DNA of 22,167 bases from Ophiosphaerella korrae (GCA_028456385.1 JALNQF010000566.1:1-22167); one strand, 5' to 3'. Positions 1 through 9,751 are shown, counted from the stretch's first letter. The notes: generated by a model from the letters alone, not told the origin. Translations and numbers: made by a program.

Positions 1-300
1 CTAAGTAAGATAAAGATACACCTAATATTCTATATAGCTCTACTAGAACAAGTATTACAAGAAGTAGAACTACTAGTATACAAAGTAGACATATATAAAG
101 AATAAGAAGAATAAGAAGTTAAAGAAATCCTACAATACTAGTTCTATAATAGTAGGAACTACTACCTAGTAAAATAGATAGGTATAAACGAAAAAGGGCA
201 ACTATAGGAAGAAACATAGGAACTAGAAGATAATCTTAATTGCCCTAAGAAATTAGAGGAGTTCTAAAATCAAAACCCTCTAGAACGCCTAGTAGCAAAC
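1..300 (+). pseudogene. Ty3/gypsy integrase C-terminus with chromodomain, RIP-mutated
   Basis: Frame 1 reads from base 1 to about 300 with no frameshift, interrupted only by TAG/TAA codons that fit mutated Trp and Gln codons. The text around 115-270 follows a chromodomain: an EV-x-EIL start, a YLVK-stop core (usual YLVKW), a stop-EL-ED-NL segment (usual WEPEENL) and a NCPKKLEEF helix. Chromodomains at the end of Ty3/gypsy integrases direct insertion into heterochromatin in chromoviruses. The upstream residues look like the linker after the integrase core. The rest of pol lies outside the window to the left. The two aromatic-cage tryptophans are stop codons, so this copy is dead. Family assignment rests on motif recognition by eye. 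Confidence 0.75.
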
Positions 301-1040
301 TAAGAAAATTAACATTACTAACAATAGATAGAGAGACGATAGGGACGTCTAGCGTAGGACCCGCTACAGCAACACTAAACGCCTTATCTAGATCTAGCTT
401 AGCTTCTAGAGCTACTAACTACTCTACTAATTTCTTATTATTTAAGGCCTTTATCTTACAAAGACAAGAGAGACGAGCCTAATTTTCTACTAGCTTACTC
501 TACGCAAGCTCCTAGATACGCTTACGCTTAGCTTTAGCTTCTACAATTTAAGATAGTAATTTCTCTTAAGTCTAGTTAACAGCTTTCCCTATTATCGTTA
601 AGCCTAGACGCAAGAATAAGTATAATAAACATACACTTAGAAAGAGAAACACTAGATATATTACAAGAACTACGTATGTTCGCGCAAATATATACCTTGT
701 AAGCCCTACTATTATTTATAGAAATAATATAAAGAAGAGATTTAGGGTTTAACTTAAGAGAAGTATAACAAGAACAAAAAAACATTTCGACACTATTACA
801 CAATACACGATTAGTAAGAAGATAGTAATAACGTGTAGATAAAATAGGCATTAGAGAGGATAAAGAACTCTACATCGACGAAGAAATAGGATTAATAACC
901 TTAGCTCTAGGATAGATAAACGAGGGCCTACTTAGAAGAGGAGATAGTGTTATAATAGTAATAGAAGAACTATAGATAGAACTAATCGATCCTATAAGCC
1001 TAGTCCTATACGATTCTAAAGGCTATAAGCTCGACTAAGA
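301..1040 (+). mobile_element. 3' untranslated tail of the gypsy-type element
   Basis: This 740-bp stretch lies between the chromodomain and the LTR fragment. It is less extremely AT-rich than its surroundings but still poor in CpA and TpG. I recognise no protein in it; a 91-codon minus-strand frame at 576-851 has no recognisable content. Its last 150 bases share text (for example GATAGAACTAAT, 976-987) with the sequence before the plus-strand LTR at 14710-14760 and, in reverse complement, with 13780-13870. That makes it the conserved 3' internal part of the same retroelement family. Confidence 0.5.
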
Positions 1041-1059
1041 AGCTACGTATAATTAGGAT

Positions 1060-1320
1060 ACCTAGAGTAATCTATAATCTATAGACTCTTAGTAGTAGTA
1101 GATTATAGATTAAGCTAATCTATAATCTATTAATCTTAGCAAACATAGATTACAGATTACAATAAGTATATAGTTATTAGTAATGTGCATTATTAGGATA
1201 GTATTAGCAATTCAATCCTTTAACTACGGAACGCTAATACAAGATAGTTACGAAACATCTTCTATTATTTATAGTTATTGTAGATCCTAACACAAACTTT
1301 TGTTATTATCTCTTAATCTA
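1060..1320 (+). repeat. Gypsy-family LTR, 3' portion, RIP-mutated
   Basis: The block AATCTATA/TATAGATT repeats at 1068-1165. The following text (GAACGCTAATACAAGATAGTTAC at 1229-1251, then the ATCTTCTATTATTTATAG run) is nearly the same as at 15013-15060 and 16415-16445, and it occurs in reverse complement at 13480-13545. Homology to the other copies fades near 1320-1340, where the transposase relic begins. The exact LTR ends cannot be fixed, because the terminal TG and CA are themselves targets of the mutation process. Confidence 0.6.
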
Positions 1321-1339
1321 CTAGCTACCTAGATAGGCA

Positions 1340-3068
1340 CCTATAGTCGACGATAAGAGGCCTGTTATAAGTAAAAGCTACTATAATATATTAATTAACT
1401 TATAAAGTAAAGCTTACTACCTATAAATATAATAATATAATACTTTATATTAGATATTATAAAGAAAGAGCTTAGTATATACTAAGTTAACTAATATAGT
1501 AAGTAATATAAGGTCTATCTTATCTTATACTAAGTAACTAGAATTAATTACTTATCTTACTAGACTAACTCTTAGTCAAAGTATAGCCTCTACTTTAAGC
1601 TTCTATATAGTAAAATTAGCTAATATAGTATTAAGCCTAGTTATATATATTATATAGATAAGAAGAGCTTTATACTAAAAGTTTTTACTTACTTAAAGAA
1701 ATTATTTAGTAAGAAGGTATATAAAGAAGAGAAGATTAAAGCTTATATTTAAGATAGTAATTAAGAGTAAGTAATCTTACTAGCTTATATATATACTAAA
1801 AGATTTTATATTAAGCTAAGCCTTATATATTAATTAGCTTTAGGCTTACTTTAAGACTTATAGCTTTAAGCTTTTAACTCTAAAGATTACTAGGTCTACT
1901 TTACTTTATTACTATTAGGCTAGACTAATAATAATATAGGTCTAGCCTAGCTAAAGTAAGTATTTAACTACGCTAATAAGGCTAAAGCCTAATTAAGCTA
2001 TTAATTACTTATCTTTAATAGCTATAGTTCTTATATTATAATAGATTTTATTAAGTACTATAATTAGAATAAGATTTTCTTTATAGTTTATCTTCTTTAT
2101 TTAATCTATATACTTTAGCTACTTAGCGTTATTATATTTAAGCCTCTCTTATCTACTTTCTTAGCCTAAGTAGTAGCTTTTATAGAAAGATATTAGAGTC
2201 TTACTTCTATACGTAAGAGAGACTTCTATCTAATATTTATAGCTATATAAGAAGTATCTTTTAAAGAAGAGAATATTCTTAAAGCTTTTAAAGTACCTAG
2301 CTTCTTACCTCTTAAATTAAAAGTAATATTAAATAATTTAACTATAAGTAGCTTATATAAAGTAGCTTAAGTAATAGTAACTTTTTAGCTTTAAGTACCT
2401 TAAAATAGAGAAAAACTAAGAGCCTACTCTACTAGGTAGTAAAAGATAGACGTAACTTATAAGCTTAAAAGCTTAGCTAAGCCTTCTATTAAATCTTAGT
2501 TTAAAAAAGCCTCTTTAAGTACAAGGTTTATAGTCTTAGATAGGCTCTTACTAATAAGAGACTACGTAAGAAGTAAAGTAAGCCTCTACTTCTAGAGTAG
2601 TATAATAAGTATAATAGTAGAGCTATATTCTAGTCTTCTAAGAAGGTAAAGAAAGTACGTAATTGTTAGTAGTAGTAGGAGCTAGAAGAGGAGTAGTAGA
2701 AACTCTAGAAAGCTAAGAGAGCTTGTACACGAGAGGAGTAGAAGTAAGCTAAGTTTTAGGCACTTTAGTAGCAGCGCACAGTAAGAGTAGCAGCTTAAGT
2801 AGCACGTAAGAATAAGAGGGCTAAGAAGGCGGCGGAACAGGCCTCTAGAATAGCTACTCGTAGGACTTAACAACGACTCAAACAAGCTCTTAAAGCTACC
2901 TAGAAGCGTAAGAGGAGCAGCCTTAAGGTATCTACTTAGGTAGACTCAAAAAAGAGAGCTGCTGCGCAGCCTCAACGTCGTGGAGAGGCATCAGGTGCTG
3001 CAGTAGCTCTGCCGCTATCTCAGTCACGTCATGGCCGAGTAATCAAGCTGCCAGTTAAATATAGATAG
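1340..3068 (+). pseudogene. pogo/Fot-type DDE transposase relic (Tc1/mariner superfamily)
   Basis: The plus strand carries a decayed fungal pogo-class transposase that would cut and paste its own element. Frame 1 holds, in order, a region like the CENP-B/HTH-psq end (about 1340-1560), a YNIDEKGF-type motif read as YYIDKKSF (about 1640-1670), a DGN-E-VTLLA core (about 1750-1790), a GWTNNNIGLAWL motif with both Trp codons now TAG (1918-1953), and a LQPLDVV-like stretch (about 2110-2140). By about 2410 the match moves to frame 3, so at least one indel lies between. The end is a Gln-rich basic coiled tail whose CAG codons are TAG, finishing in GRVIKLPVKYR and a TAG at 3066-3068. The DNA-binding N-terminus is missing or unreadable. 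The last ~120 bp keep normal CpA and TpG. Confidence 0.8.
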
Positions 3069-3436
3069 CTATATATATCAATCAAGGCCTATAGAGCTCA
3101 ACTCCAGAAAATATTGCAGTAATAGCTATTATACGTGGCTCTGTAGCCTCATGTTTGGTTGCTACTTTGGCGTTCGGAGCGGGCGTTGCGCCGTCCACCT
3201 CGGTACCGCGCACAGACACGTTATCAACCACCAGAAACTGCGGAGATAAACAAATTGTAGCGTTTGTAACGGAACCTAAAGAGTTTAATAGGGATGGCAA
3301 AACGAAGCAATAGGGGGTATAGACATGTACAGAGGCAGCTGCAGCGGAGCTGTACCCAAGTAGAGGCACATATATTCAAAGATTAAATTCTCAGAGCAAC
3401 TCAAGATTGACTACGTCATCGTGCTTTACTTGGTGC
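3069..3436. other. Intergenic stretch; doubtful 95-codon ORF on minus strand
   Basis: This is the junction between decayed transposon DNA and the gene island, with normal base composition from about 3090. A 95-codon frame runs on the minus strand from 3369 to 3082, and the plus strand is also open over much of it with a hydrophobic translation, so neither is convincing. I recognise no family. It may include the right end of the pogo element: the reverse complement near 3345-3365 starts CTACTTGGGTA, resembling CTACCTAGATA at 1325-1335, which could be a degenerate terminal inverted repeat. The 3' UTR of the lyase gene must also lie here. Confidence 0.3.
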
Positions 3437-4459
3437 CTAGTTCACTAGAGAGGCAGTGTAGCTATTTACTACATCCTTCGAAATCAATGACACGTCCATC
3501 TTGCTAAAAAGCTGGTACAGCTTTTCGACTTCCTCCTTATGTGGCTTCGGCATGGGTTCCCGCATCAATGGCGATTCAATCAAGCCTCGAAGCCAACATG
3601 CAACTTTATATCGGACATGGAGACGTCCGAACGTTTGGTAGATGTATTCCTGAAGCTCCGCAAGACCATCCGTCCACCATATTTTCCGAGCAAGCTCAAT
3701 ATCCCCATTTTCCCATGCAGCAATGTGCTCCACCATCGGTTCAAGAGCATAGTTGAAGGACCCGGTGACGGTGCCATCAAAATGACCCATAGCGAGGTTT
3801 TCGTGGAACAGGACGGCGGTCGCTCCTAGGATAGCGACATGGCGATTGAGCGATCGGATGCTCCGGCTAACCTTCCTGTTGCCCTCGTAGTTGTACACCA
3901 TCTTCCAACCAACGACTTGAGGGTACTTCTCCAGTATCGCCATGGTTGCTTCGACGGGTAGACCAACACCATATGCAGCCGATGGAGCGGCAGTTGGATG
4001 GATGAGAATGGGTAGATGAGGGACAGCCTTGGTGACTGCACCAATGCTGTCCGCGAAAACCTCCGGGTAACGAACAGCATCCCAAGCTATGGTGATATCC
4101 ATGGAACCAGTTGGGGGCATAAGGAAGAGACCATCGACTCCAAGATCCGAAGCCTTCCAGGCCAGATCGACAAGTGCCTTTGTCGTGTTGGCGAAGATGC
4201 CGGTATACAATGGTACAGCTCCTTTGACTTCTTCCAAAGCTATCTTGATCACTAAAATTTGCTCTTCTGGAGTCAGACAGAAGACTTCTCCGGCTTCCGG
4301 ATTGACAATGAGAGCCAGGCGAGGGGTGCTCTTTTGCTTGTCCAAAAAGTATCGGATGAGCCTTCGAAAGCCTTGTTCATCAATCGATTCGTCTGCCCGT
4401 AGCGGCAGAACCGAGGCGATGAACAGCCGGTCATATTGTTTGGAGTCGGATGATGCCAT
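3437..4459 (-). CDS. DHDPS/NAL-family class I lyase (TIM barrel), 340 aa
   Basis: Single-exon gene encoding a dihydrodipicolinate synthase/N-acetylneuraminate lyase family protein (PF00701 type). Family members form a Schiff base between a barrel lysine and a 2-oxo acid, then add or remove an aldehyde or water. The length (340 aa) is slightly above the family norm. The Schiff-base lysine is best placed at Lys186 in VVGWKMV, followed by a GATA-like loop at 212-215. The usual GTTGE substrate loop reads PEAGE at 54-58, and the YN-x-P segment with the relay tyrosine reads IHPTAAP (153-159). Both Thr and the Tyr of true DapA are therefore absent, which argues against lysine biosynthesis (fungi use the aminoadipate route). 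A role on another 2-oxo acid is likelier, for example a sugar-acid aldolase or dehydratase. The start has a good context (CAACAACCATGG). It lies 547 bp downstream of the aldehyde dehydrogenase, same strand. No signal peptide is seen. Confidence 0.88.
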   Translation of the reverse strand: MASSDSKQYDRLFIASVLPLRADESIDEQGFRRLIRYFLDKQKSTPRLALIVNPEAGEVFCLTPEEQILVIKIALEEVKGAVPLYTGIFANTTKALVDLAWKASDLGVDGLFLMPPTGSMDITIAWDAVRYPEVFADSIGAVTKAVPHLPILIHPTAAPSAAYGVGLPVEATMAILEKYPQVVGWKMVYNYEGNRKVSRSIRSLNRHVAILGATAVLFHENLAMGHFDGTVTGSFNYALEPMVEHIAAWENGDIELARKIWWTDGLAELQEYIYQTFGRLHVRYKVACWLRGLIESPLMREPMPKPHKEEVEKLYQLFSKMDVSLISKDVVNSYTASLVN

Positions 4460-5006
4460 GGTTGTTGAGACTTGGAAACGTATCAGGAAACTTGGAAGAA
4501 AAGAGAAAACGATGTCGCGATATGCTGATCCTGTGTTTTGCGAGTGGAGATACTAGGGTATTGCGGACTATTTGAACTGTTTGCAGCCCCCCCATTGTGA
4601 TCCGCGGGGCAACGTCCCGATGGTTCGGAAGTAGGGTATCGCGACCTTCATATGCCCGAAATATTGGCCGTCAAGCTTGTGGCGGCTCGGGTGAATCATC
4701 GTAAGGGACTTCCCAGGGGCAAGCCTACAATCGGACAAGGTCATCTGGGGTGGACCGTCGGCTCCGGGTCGAAGATACGCGAACTCAAGGACAGATACGC
4801 ACTCGGGATATTCAATGACAGAGAAAGAAATAGGGCACACTTGGACATTTCCACTCTCATGTAATTATGCGCGGAGAATGGTACAGCTGTCTTTTGTCAC
4901 AAACACACAGGATAGTGGACACTGCAATTTAATGGAGACTAGTTACGAGGAATACTATCAATCAATTCAATATTTCAGAGACTCAGAGAGTTGAATGACT
5001 TCTACA
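4460..5006 (-). promoter_or_regulatory. Spacer: lyase promoter and aldehyde dehydrogenase 3' region
   Basis: These 547 bp separate the lyase start codon from the stop codon of the aldehyde dehydrogenase on the same strand. They should hold the lyase promoter and 5' UTR, and the terminator of the upstream gene. Open frames exist on both strands (about 90 codons minus at 4568-4840, 70 plus at 4652-4864), but they overlap each other, match nothing I know and lack splice-compatible extensions. I see no clear TATA box or operator. Confidence 0.4.
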
Positions 5007-6687
5007 TCAAAGCTTCTGGGCCTTGGTTTTCTTGAGGTACAAAGTTTGGGCGTTGCAGAGTGAGTGCAAGCCACTGAGTCCGCCCTCAGATCCCATACCA
5101 CTCTGCTTATGTCCAGTAAGGGGCGCCAACGGATTCACCTCAAAATGTGCGTTGACCCATACGCTCCCAGCTTGCAGCTGTCGTGCAATTCGATTGGCCT
5201 GGCTGAGATCGCTGCCCCAGACAGATGCCCCGAGACCATAAGGCGAGTCGTTGGCGCGGGTTACAACCTCTTCTTCTGTCTTCCATGAGAAGAGTGGAAC
5301 GATTGGTCCTGTAAATATCACCAACGAGTTAGCCATGGAATTATGTTGATAGGTGACTGTTTTCGCTTACCGAATGGCTCCTCAGTTCCAATCTTGGCCC
5401 CTTCTGGCGGCATGTCCACAACTGTTGGACTGATGAAATATCCTTTGCGGCTCTCGACCTGACCATTGGAAAAGGACTTAAAACCCTTGCTCTTCGACTC
5501 GGCCAAGAATTCTTTGACCTTCTCAAATTGCATCTTATTCTGCACTGGTCCGATGAAGGCGGTCTCGTCAGCGCCACTACCCACCTTCAAAGATTGAACA
5601 AAGCGGAGAAAGGCGTCTCTAAACTTGGCGTAAATGCTTTCGTGAACATAAATTCGCTTGATCGCAAGGCAAAGCTGTCCAGAGTTCAGAAATGCGACCG
5701 TTGCAATCTGTGGCTTCGTCAGAACTATCTCGTGACAAAGGTTTTTGAGACTCCACGCAAACCTTTGGAATTATTGCTTCTATGTCAGCACTCGGGCAAA
5801 CGACGGCTGGGTCCATCCCGCCTCTGTCTTCAGAGTAAGCATGTCACAAGAATTCTTGAGTATGGTAGACCGTACAGTTCCAACGTCAATTTTTTCAGTG
5901 ACCCACTTGCACTGGCCATGACTTTTTTGCCTGTCGCCGTAGATCCAGTGAAGCTGATCTCGGCGATGCCGGGGTGCGTGGTAAGCCAGGGTCCGAGATT
6001 ATCGTCGCCGCTCAAGACTTGCACTACGCCCGGCGGGAAGATCTTTCCCGCGAGCTCGACAAGCTTGATACCGCAATACGGGGTGAATGGCGATGGCTTT
6101 AGAATCACCACGTTTCCGGTCAAAATGGACAGAGCAATCTTTCCACAGGCGAGGTGTATGGGAAAATTCCATGGGACAATGGCTGCGACAACACCAAGGG
6201 GAACGTATCGAATGATGACCTGTTTCTCTTCATCTTCTTCCAGGATCTCGTCCCTTAGCTCGATCTTAGCCAGGCCTCGCATCCAATCTATAGCGCTGGC
6301 TACCTCGACCTTGCTGAACTGAATCTGCAAATAGACAGGTTAGTCGATACGCACGACGGGGACACATGGCACCTGGCTTATTACAGGTTTTCCTTGTTCT
6401 TTTGTCAAGAGTTCTGCAAACTGATCTGACAGATTCTCCAATGCGACGCAAAACTCCATCAGCCGCTGCCTGCGCTCGGGACGTAAAGTCTGAGACCAAT
6501 GCTTGAAAGCATTTTTACCAGCCGACACGGCAGCGTCTACGTCCTCCGGCCTTGAAACTGGTACATCGGAATTGTTTTCCTCAGTCGCAGGATTTACTCC
6601 ATTTCGAGAAGAAGGAGTTCGTCGAAGCTCGTTATTGATAACGTTGAGATACGGTCCAAAAACGTCGATTCTCGGTGTTGGAGTCAT
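5007..6687 (-). CDS. NAD(P)-dependent aldehyde dehydrogenase, five exons, 487 aa
   Basis: Oxidises an aldehyde to the acid with NAD(P); probably cytosolic, with no targeting peptide seen. Exons on the minus strand are 6687-6373, 6324-5876, 5823-5763, 5707-5371 and 5308-5007. The introns are 48, 52, 55 and 62 bp with GT...AG ends, and the exons sum to 488 codons including TGA. Splicing restores every family motif: PWNF with Asn158, ILKPSP with Lys181, LELGG with the general base Glu254 (codon 255 and GG span intron 2), SGQLC with nucleophile Cys288, and EEPFGP with Glu385 (Gly388 spans intron 4). Length matches the family. Residues 1-105 form the N-terminal part of the coenzyme domain, starting at an ATG preceded by GCAAAA. 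The substrate is not identifiable; the motif set fits the broad AldA/betaine-type ALDHs. It is divergent from the monooxygenase and upstream of the lyase on the same strand. Confidence 0.93.
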
Positions 6688-7039
6688 TTTTGCAAGTTGG
6701 ATAAAAGGATTTGTTTTGTCGGGGAATAGAAGAGATGCGCAAATTGAAAAAGTCCTAATCGCAAGGTTAGTATTTTGTGTTGTCGGAAGTTGTAATGCTA
6801 AACAACTTCGGCCCAGCAGGGCTATCGGGAATCGGACTCGCCCCCGGATGGGCAAGGATGTTGTAGTTAGTTGATCGGATACCGGGCACCTCACACCACC
6901 CTTCGACAACTCACAACCGCGCCATGCCAAGAATCTATGTAATGAGTCGACTGTAAAACATTGCAGGTTCCCAAATCTCCATTGTCAAGCATATTTGCAA
7001 CGATACAGTAAAAACTACCACAGCAACATCTTCTCTACC
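6688..7039. promoter_or_regulatory. Bidirectional promoter, ALDH / flavin monooxygenase
   Basis: The 352 bp between the two divergent start codons must drive both genes. It contains a clustered set of CGG/CCG triplets between about 6825 and 6886, including an exact CGG-ATA-CCG inverted pair. Just before the monooxygenase ATG is a pyrimidine-rich CATCTTCTCTACC leader typical of fungal 5' UTRs. No canonical TATA box is obvious. A shared promoter suggests the two genes are expressed together; this is inference. Confidence 0.6.
6876..6884. promoter_or_regulatory. CGG-N3-CCG inverted triplet, candidate Zn2Cys6 site
   Basis: CGGATACCG sits in the shared promoter. Fungal Zn(II)2Cys6 regulators commonly bind paired CGG triplets with a fixed spacer. 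Further triplets lie close by: CGG at 6826-6828 and 6833-6835 (direct, 4-bp spacer) and CCG at 6844-6846. Such triplets occur by chance in GC-balanced DNA, so the call is tentative. No regulator gene is seen in the window. Confidence 0.3.
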
Positions 7040-9061
7040 ATGGGTTCTATTGAGACACCAAGCCCCTTGCGCGACCAAGTGGATGAGGAAGCAAGTCAAG
7101 GTATAGGAACAGCGTTCGTGCCAAGGAAGCTACGAATTATTATGCTTGGATGCGGGTAAGGCAAGGCAATCTGCATATTGATCAAAATCTGACGTTTTAT
7201 CAGAGTGTCGGGCATCCAATTCGCACACGACGTCAAAACAAAGTTGACGAACGTCGAACTTGACCTATATGATAAGAACCCAAAGCTTGGCGGTACTTGG
7301 TACGAGAATAAATACCCAGGGTAAGAAAGCTGTCCTGTTGTTGCCATGCACCGCGGTGGATAACAGTACGATCGATCAGATGCGCATGTGATATTCCCGC
7401 TCACACATATCAATACTCATGGGAGGTCAACCCTCGCTGGTCCAAGTTCTTTGCACCATCGTCCGAGATTCAAAAGTATCTTGAGGATGTCACAGACAAA
7501 CACCAGTTGCGTCAGTACATGCACTTCAATCACAAGATTGTTGAAGCAAAGTGGCAGGAAAGCTCGTCCACTTGGGCCTTGGTTATCGAAGACCGCACGA
7601 ATCCCGGTCAGCCCGAATTCCTAAACAGAGAGTGCGATGTTTTTGTATACGGTGGGGGAGTCCTGAACAATTGGAAGTGGCCAGACATCGAGGGACTCGA
7701 TGTTTTCAAGGGCAAGCTCATGCACACAGCCGCTTGGGATGAATCGGTTGACCTGTCCGGAAAGAAAGTTGCTGTGATCGGAAACAGCGCCAGCGCTGTT
7801 CAGTGTGTTGCTACTATACAACCGTGTCAGTACCAATCCCCAGGCTCAAGATAGTGAGAGGTTTTACTAATGCCGCGAGTGGGTTACAGCTGTCGGGAAG
7901 TTGTACAACTACATGCGAACGCCTACATGGATGATCCCACACATGTTCTCTGATGGAAAGGTCCAGACTGAATGTTTGTCCTTGCCCCCTTACCTTGCGC
8001 GTTGAAAGTGATTAACTTTACCACCAAAGATCCACATGAAATGATTGAGCGCTTCGTCAACGATCCGCAGTACTATTACGAGTATCGCAAAGATCTTGAG
8101 GTAAAATTGGCCACCGGTTTCCGTGGAATGTTCAATGGCAGTCCTTTCCGAGACAGTCTCCGAGAAGCAACACTCGACCATATGCGGAAGCTCATCCCCG
8201 ATAAGGAGCTCTTGGCCACGTTGACTCCCACATTCGAGCTTGGATGTAGGCGCTTTACGCCAGGTGACCACTATCTAAAAGCTCTACAGCAGCCCAACGT
8301 AGAGGTGAAAACCTCTCCCATTGTCCAATTGGCCGAGCACGGGGTTGTTACCCAAGGCGGTGGTTTAGACGAAGTCGACGTAGTCATCTGTGCTACGGGT
8401 TTCGATGCTACGTACAGATCTCGATTTCCAATTATTGGACGAAAGGGATACGCTCTCAACGAGAATTTCGGCAACCTGAATCTGACTGAGAGTTACCTAG
8501 GTATATCCGTTGCACGGCTCCCTAACTTCTTCGGTAAGTAATCCAGTTTAAATTACTTCTAATAGAGTCAACTACTAATGCACAGCGCAGGATTCTCACT
8601 GCCAAACTTCCCCGTTATTGGATCAGCAGTTCCTGGATACGAGATCGCAAGTAATTACATGATTCGCGTCATCGATCGTCTCCAGTGCGACAACCTTAAA
8701 TCAGTCTGTATCAAAGACTCCGCGCAAGCTGAGCTCAACAAATGGGTGCAGTCATGTATGCCTAAGATTATCTTTAGCGCCGACTGTAAATCTTGGTGTA
8801 AGTAAATCAACCTGCCAATGTCGACTTTTCTCTGTATGCTGATCATAATTCGCTCTAGGGAAGTTACCTAACGGCAAAGTCGTAGTGCCGTGGCCAGGAA
8901 CCTATTTTCAATTTATTCAGGCCGCGAGAATCGTCAGGTGGGAAGATTATGATTTGGTGTTCCAAGATCCAGAGCAGAAGTTTGCCAGCTTTGGTAATGG
9001 TATTTCCAGCGATGGGATCGCTCCAGAGAATATTCCATGGTTGCACGCACCCTCATCGTAG
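7040..9061 (+). CDS. Baeyer-Villiger-type flavin monooxygenase, seven exons, 558 aa
   Basis: FAD- and NADPH-dependent monooxygenase that would insert one oxygen atom into a ketone or oxidise a soft heteroatom. Exons are 7040-7155, 7204-7320, 7380-7825, 7890-7973, 8030-8533, 8591-8797 and 8859-9061. The six introns are 48-64 bp, GT...AG, several with CTGAC or CTAAT branch sites, and the total is exactly 559 codons. Motifs in order are the FAD Rossmann GCGVSG (37-42, spanning intron 1), GGTW (68-71), KYPG (75-78), the Baeyer-Villiger fingerprint F-x-G-x3-H-x3-W-D (187-198), the NADPH Rossmann VIGNSASA (210-217, the middle Gly replaced by Ser), and CATGFD (375-380). Length suits fungal class B monooxygenases. 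Intron 4 (7974-8029) is the least certain, but it is the splice that joins the flanking frames. The start has a good context, CTACCATGGG. No signal peptide. The substrate is unknown. Confidence 0.92.
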
Positions 9062-9429
9062 ATAGGAGAGAGAATCACATAGATAGCTTAACTTATCCAA
9101 ATGAAGAGATAAAGGTTTTAGACATCTATTACTCTTTTGAACTCACATTCGTATCGTCACTAGCGTACATGAACTTTGCAAAAGACATGTTATGTTAATT
9201 TAGAGACGAGAATAGCTACTTAAGTTTCTATGAGCCAGAGTATAATCTCTATGCATTGACGCTTTAGAATGTTTTAGGGGATGGACATCAATCCTCTTAA
9301 TAGTTGCTGGCGATATCGTTGTTAGGTGTTGGCCCACCTTGTTCGGTTTTACTCGCTCACTAAGCGGAAAGAGGATGTATTTAAAGCTGCGTATTATTTT
9401 ACGCATATATATGTATCAGATTTGCGGTC
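9062..9429. other. Intergenic, monooxygenase 3' flank
   Basis: Base-balanced, non-repetitive-looking sequence after the monooxygenase stop. It should carry the 3' UTR and polyadenylation site. A 68-codon minus-strand frame at 9200-9406 has no recognisable content. I see no RNA gene here. Confidence 0.4.
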
Positions 9430-9745
9430 ACAAAATTGATGGATGTGAACTCGAGTGAGAAATGAGTGTATTGATCAATCTCTGTGTATCTCTAGCCCTG
9501 CGCTCTATCTATGTATCTGCGCTGCGGCGGTCTCGGCTAGGTCTCTCGAGACGGCGGCGGGCTAGATCCTCAGCACCCCTTCTGTTGATGCGCTAGTTTC
9601 TTTGTTGTATTAGTTGTGCTAACGTAGTCTATCTCCTTGCATGTGAGATCCTTTGTTCGTGAGGGCCGAGGCTGCGATCTTTCAGCTGCGGCGGGGTTGG
9701 TGGCTTGGCGATTGTCGCACGCTCATCTGACAATATGCTCTAGTT
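9430..9745 (-). repeat. LTR-like repeat, unmutated copy
   Basis: This segment aligns over its length with 11400-11710. In the gapless block 9529-9596 versus 11482-11549 I count 24 differences in 68 bases, of which 22 are C to T or G to A in the AT-rich copy. The other copy begins, on the minus strand, straight after the end of a copia pol relic and an AAAAGAG purine run, so I read both as copia 3' LTR sequence in minus orientation. No internal element sequence is attached here. It may be a solo LTR or fragment that escaped RIP because it is short. Confidence 0.6.
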
Positions 9746-9751
9746 AATAAT

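Noticed and set aside
576..851. 91-codon minus-strand open frame in the gypsy tail
   Set aside because: It lies in RIP-mutated sequence, has a low-complexity translation and no matching family.
2682..2885. 67-codon Leu/Ser-rich minus-strand frame resembling a membrane peptide
   Set aside because: It is the reverse complement of the Gln/Lys/Glu-rich coiled tail of the transposase; the hydrophobic look is an artefact of CAG/GAG repeats read backwards.
1..2900. A genome using TAG/TAA as sense codons
   Set aside because: The stops occur only in the mutated repeats, mostly where Gln or Trp is expected from CAG/CAA/TGG. The island genes use normal stops and contain no internal TAG/TAA.
4089..4556. 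155-codon plus-strand open frame
   Set aside because: Antisense to the start of the lyase gene; a codon-bias shadow without recognisable content.
4568..4864. Overlapping 90- and 70-codon frames in the lyase promoter region
   Set aside because: They overlap on opposite strands, match nothing known, and lie where promoter and UTR are expected.
5528..6322. 264-codon plus-strand open frame
   Set aside because: It lies antisense to aldehyde dehydrogenase exons 2-4 and crosses introns 2 and 3. Its translation has no recognisable family, while the minus strand carries every ALDH motif.
7972..8541. ATG at 7972 as the start of a separate 189-aa protein
   Set aside because: The reading frame is exon 5 of the monooxygenase plus part of intron 4. 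Splicing 7974-8029 joins it in frame to the upstream exons.
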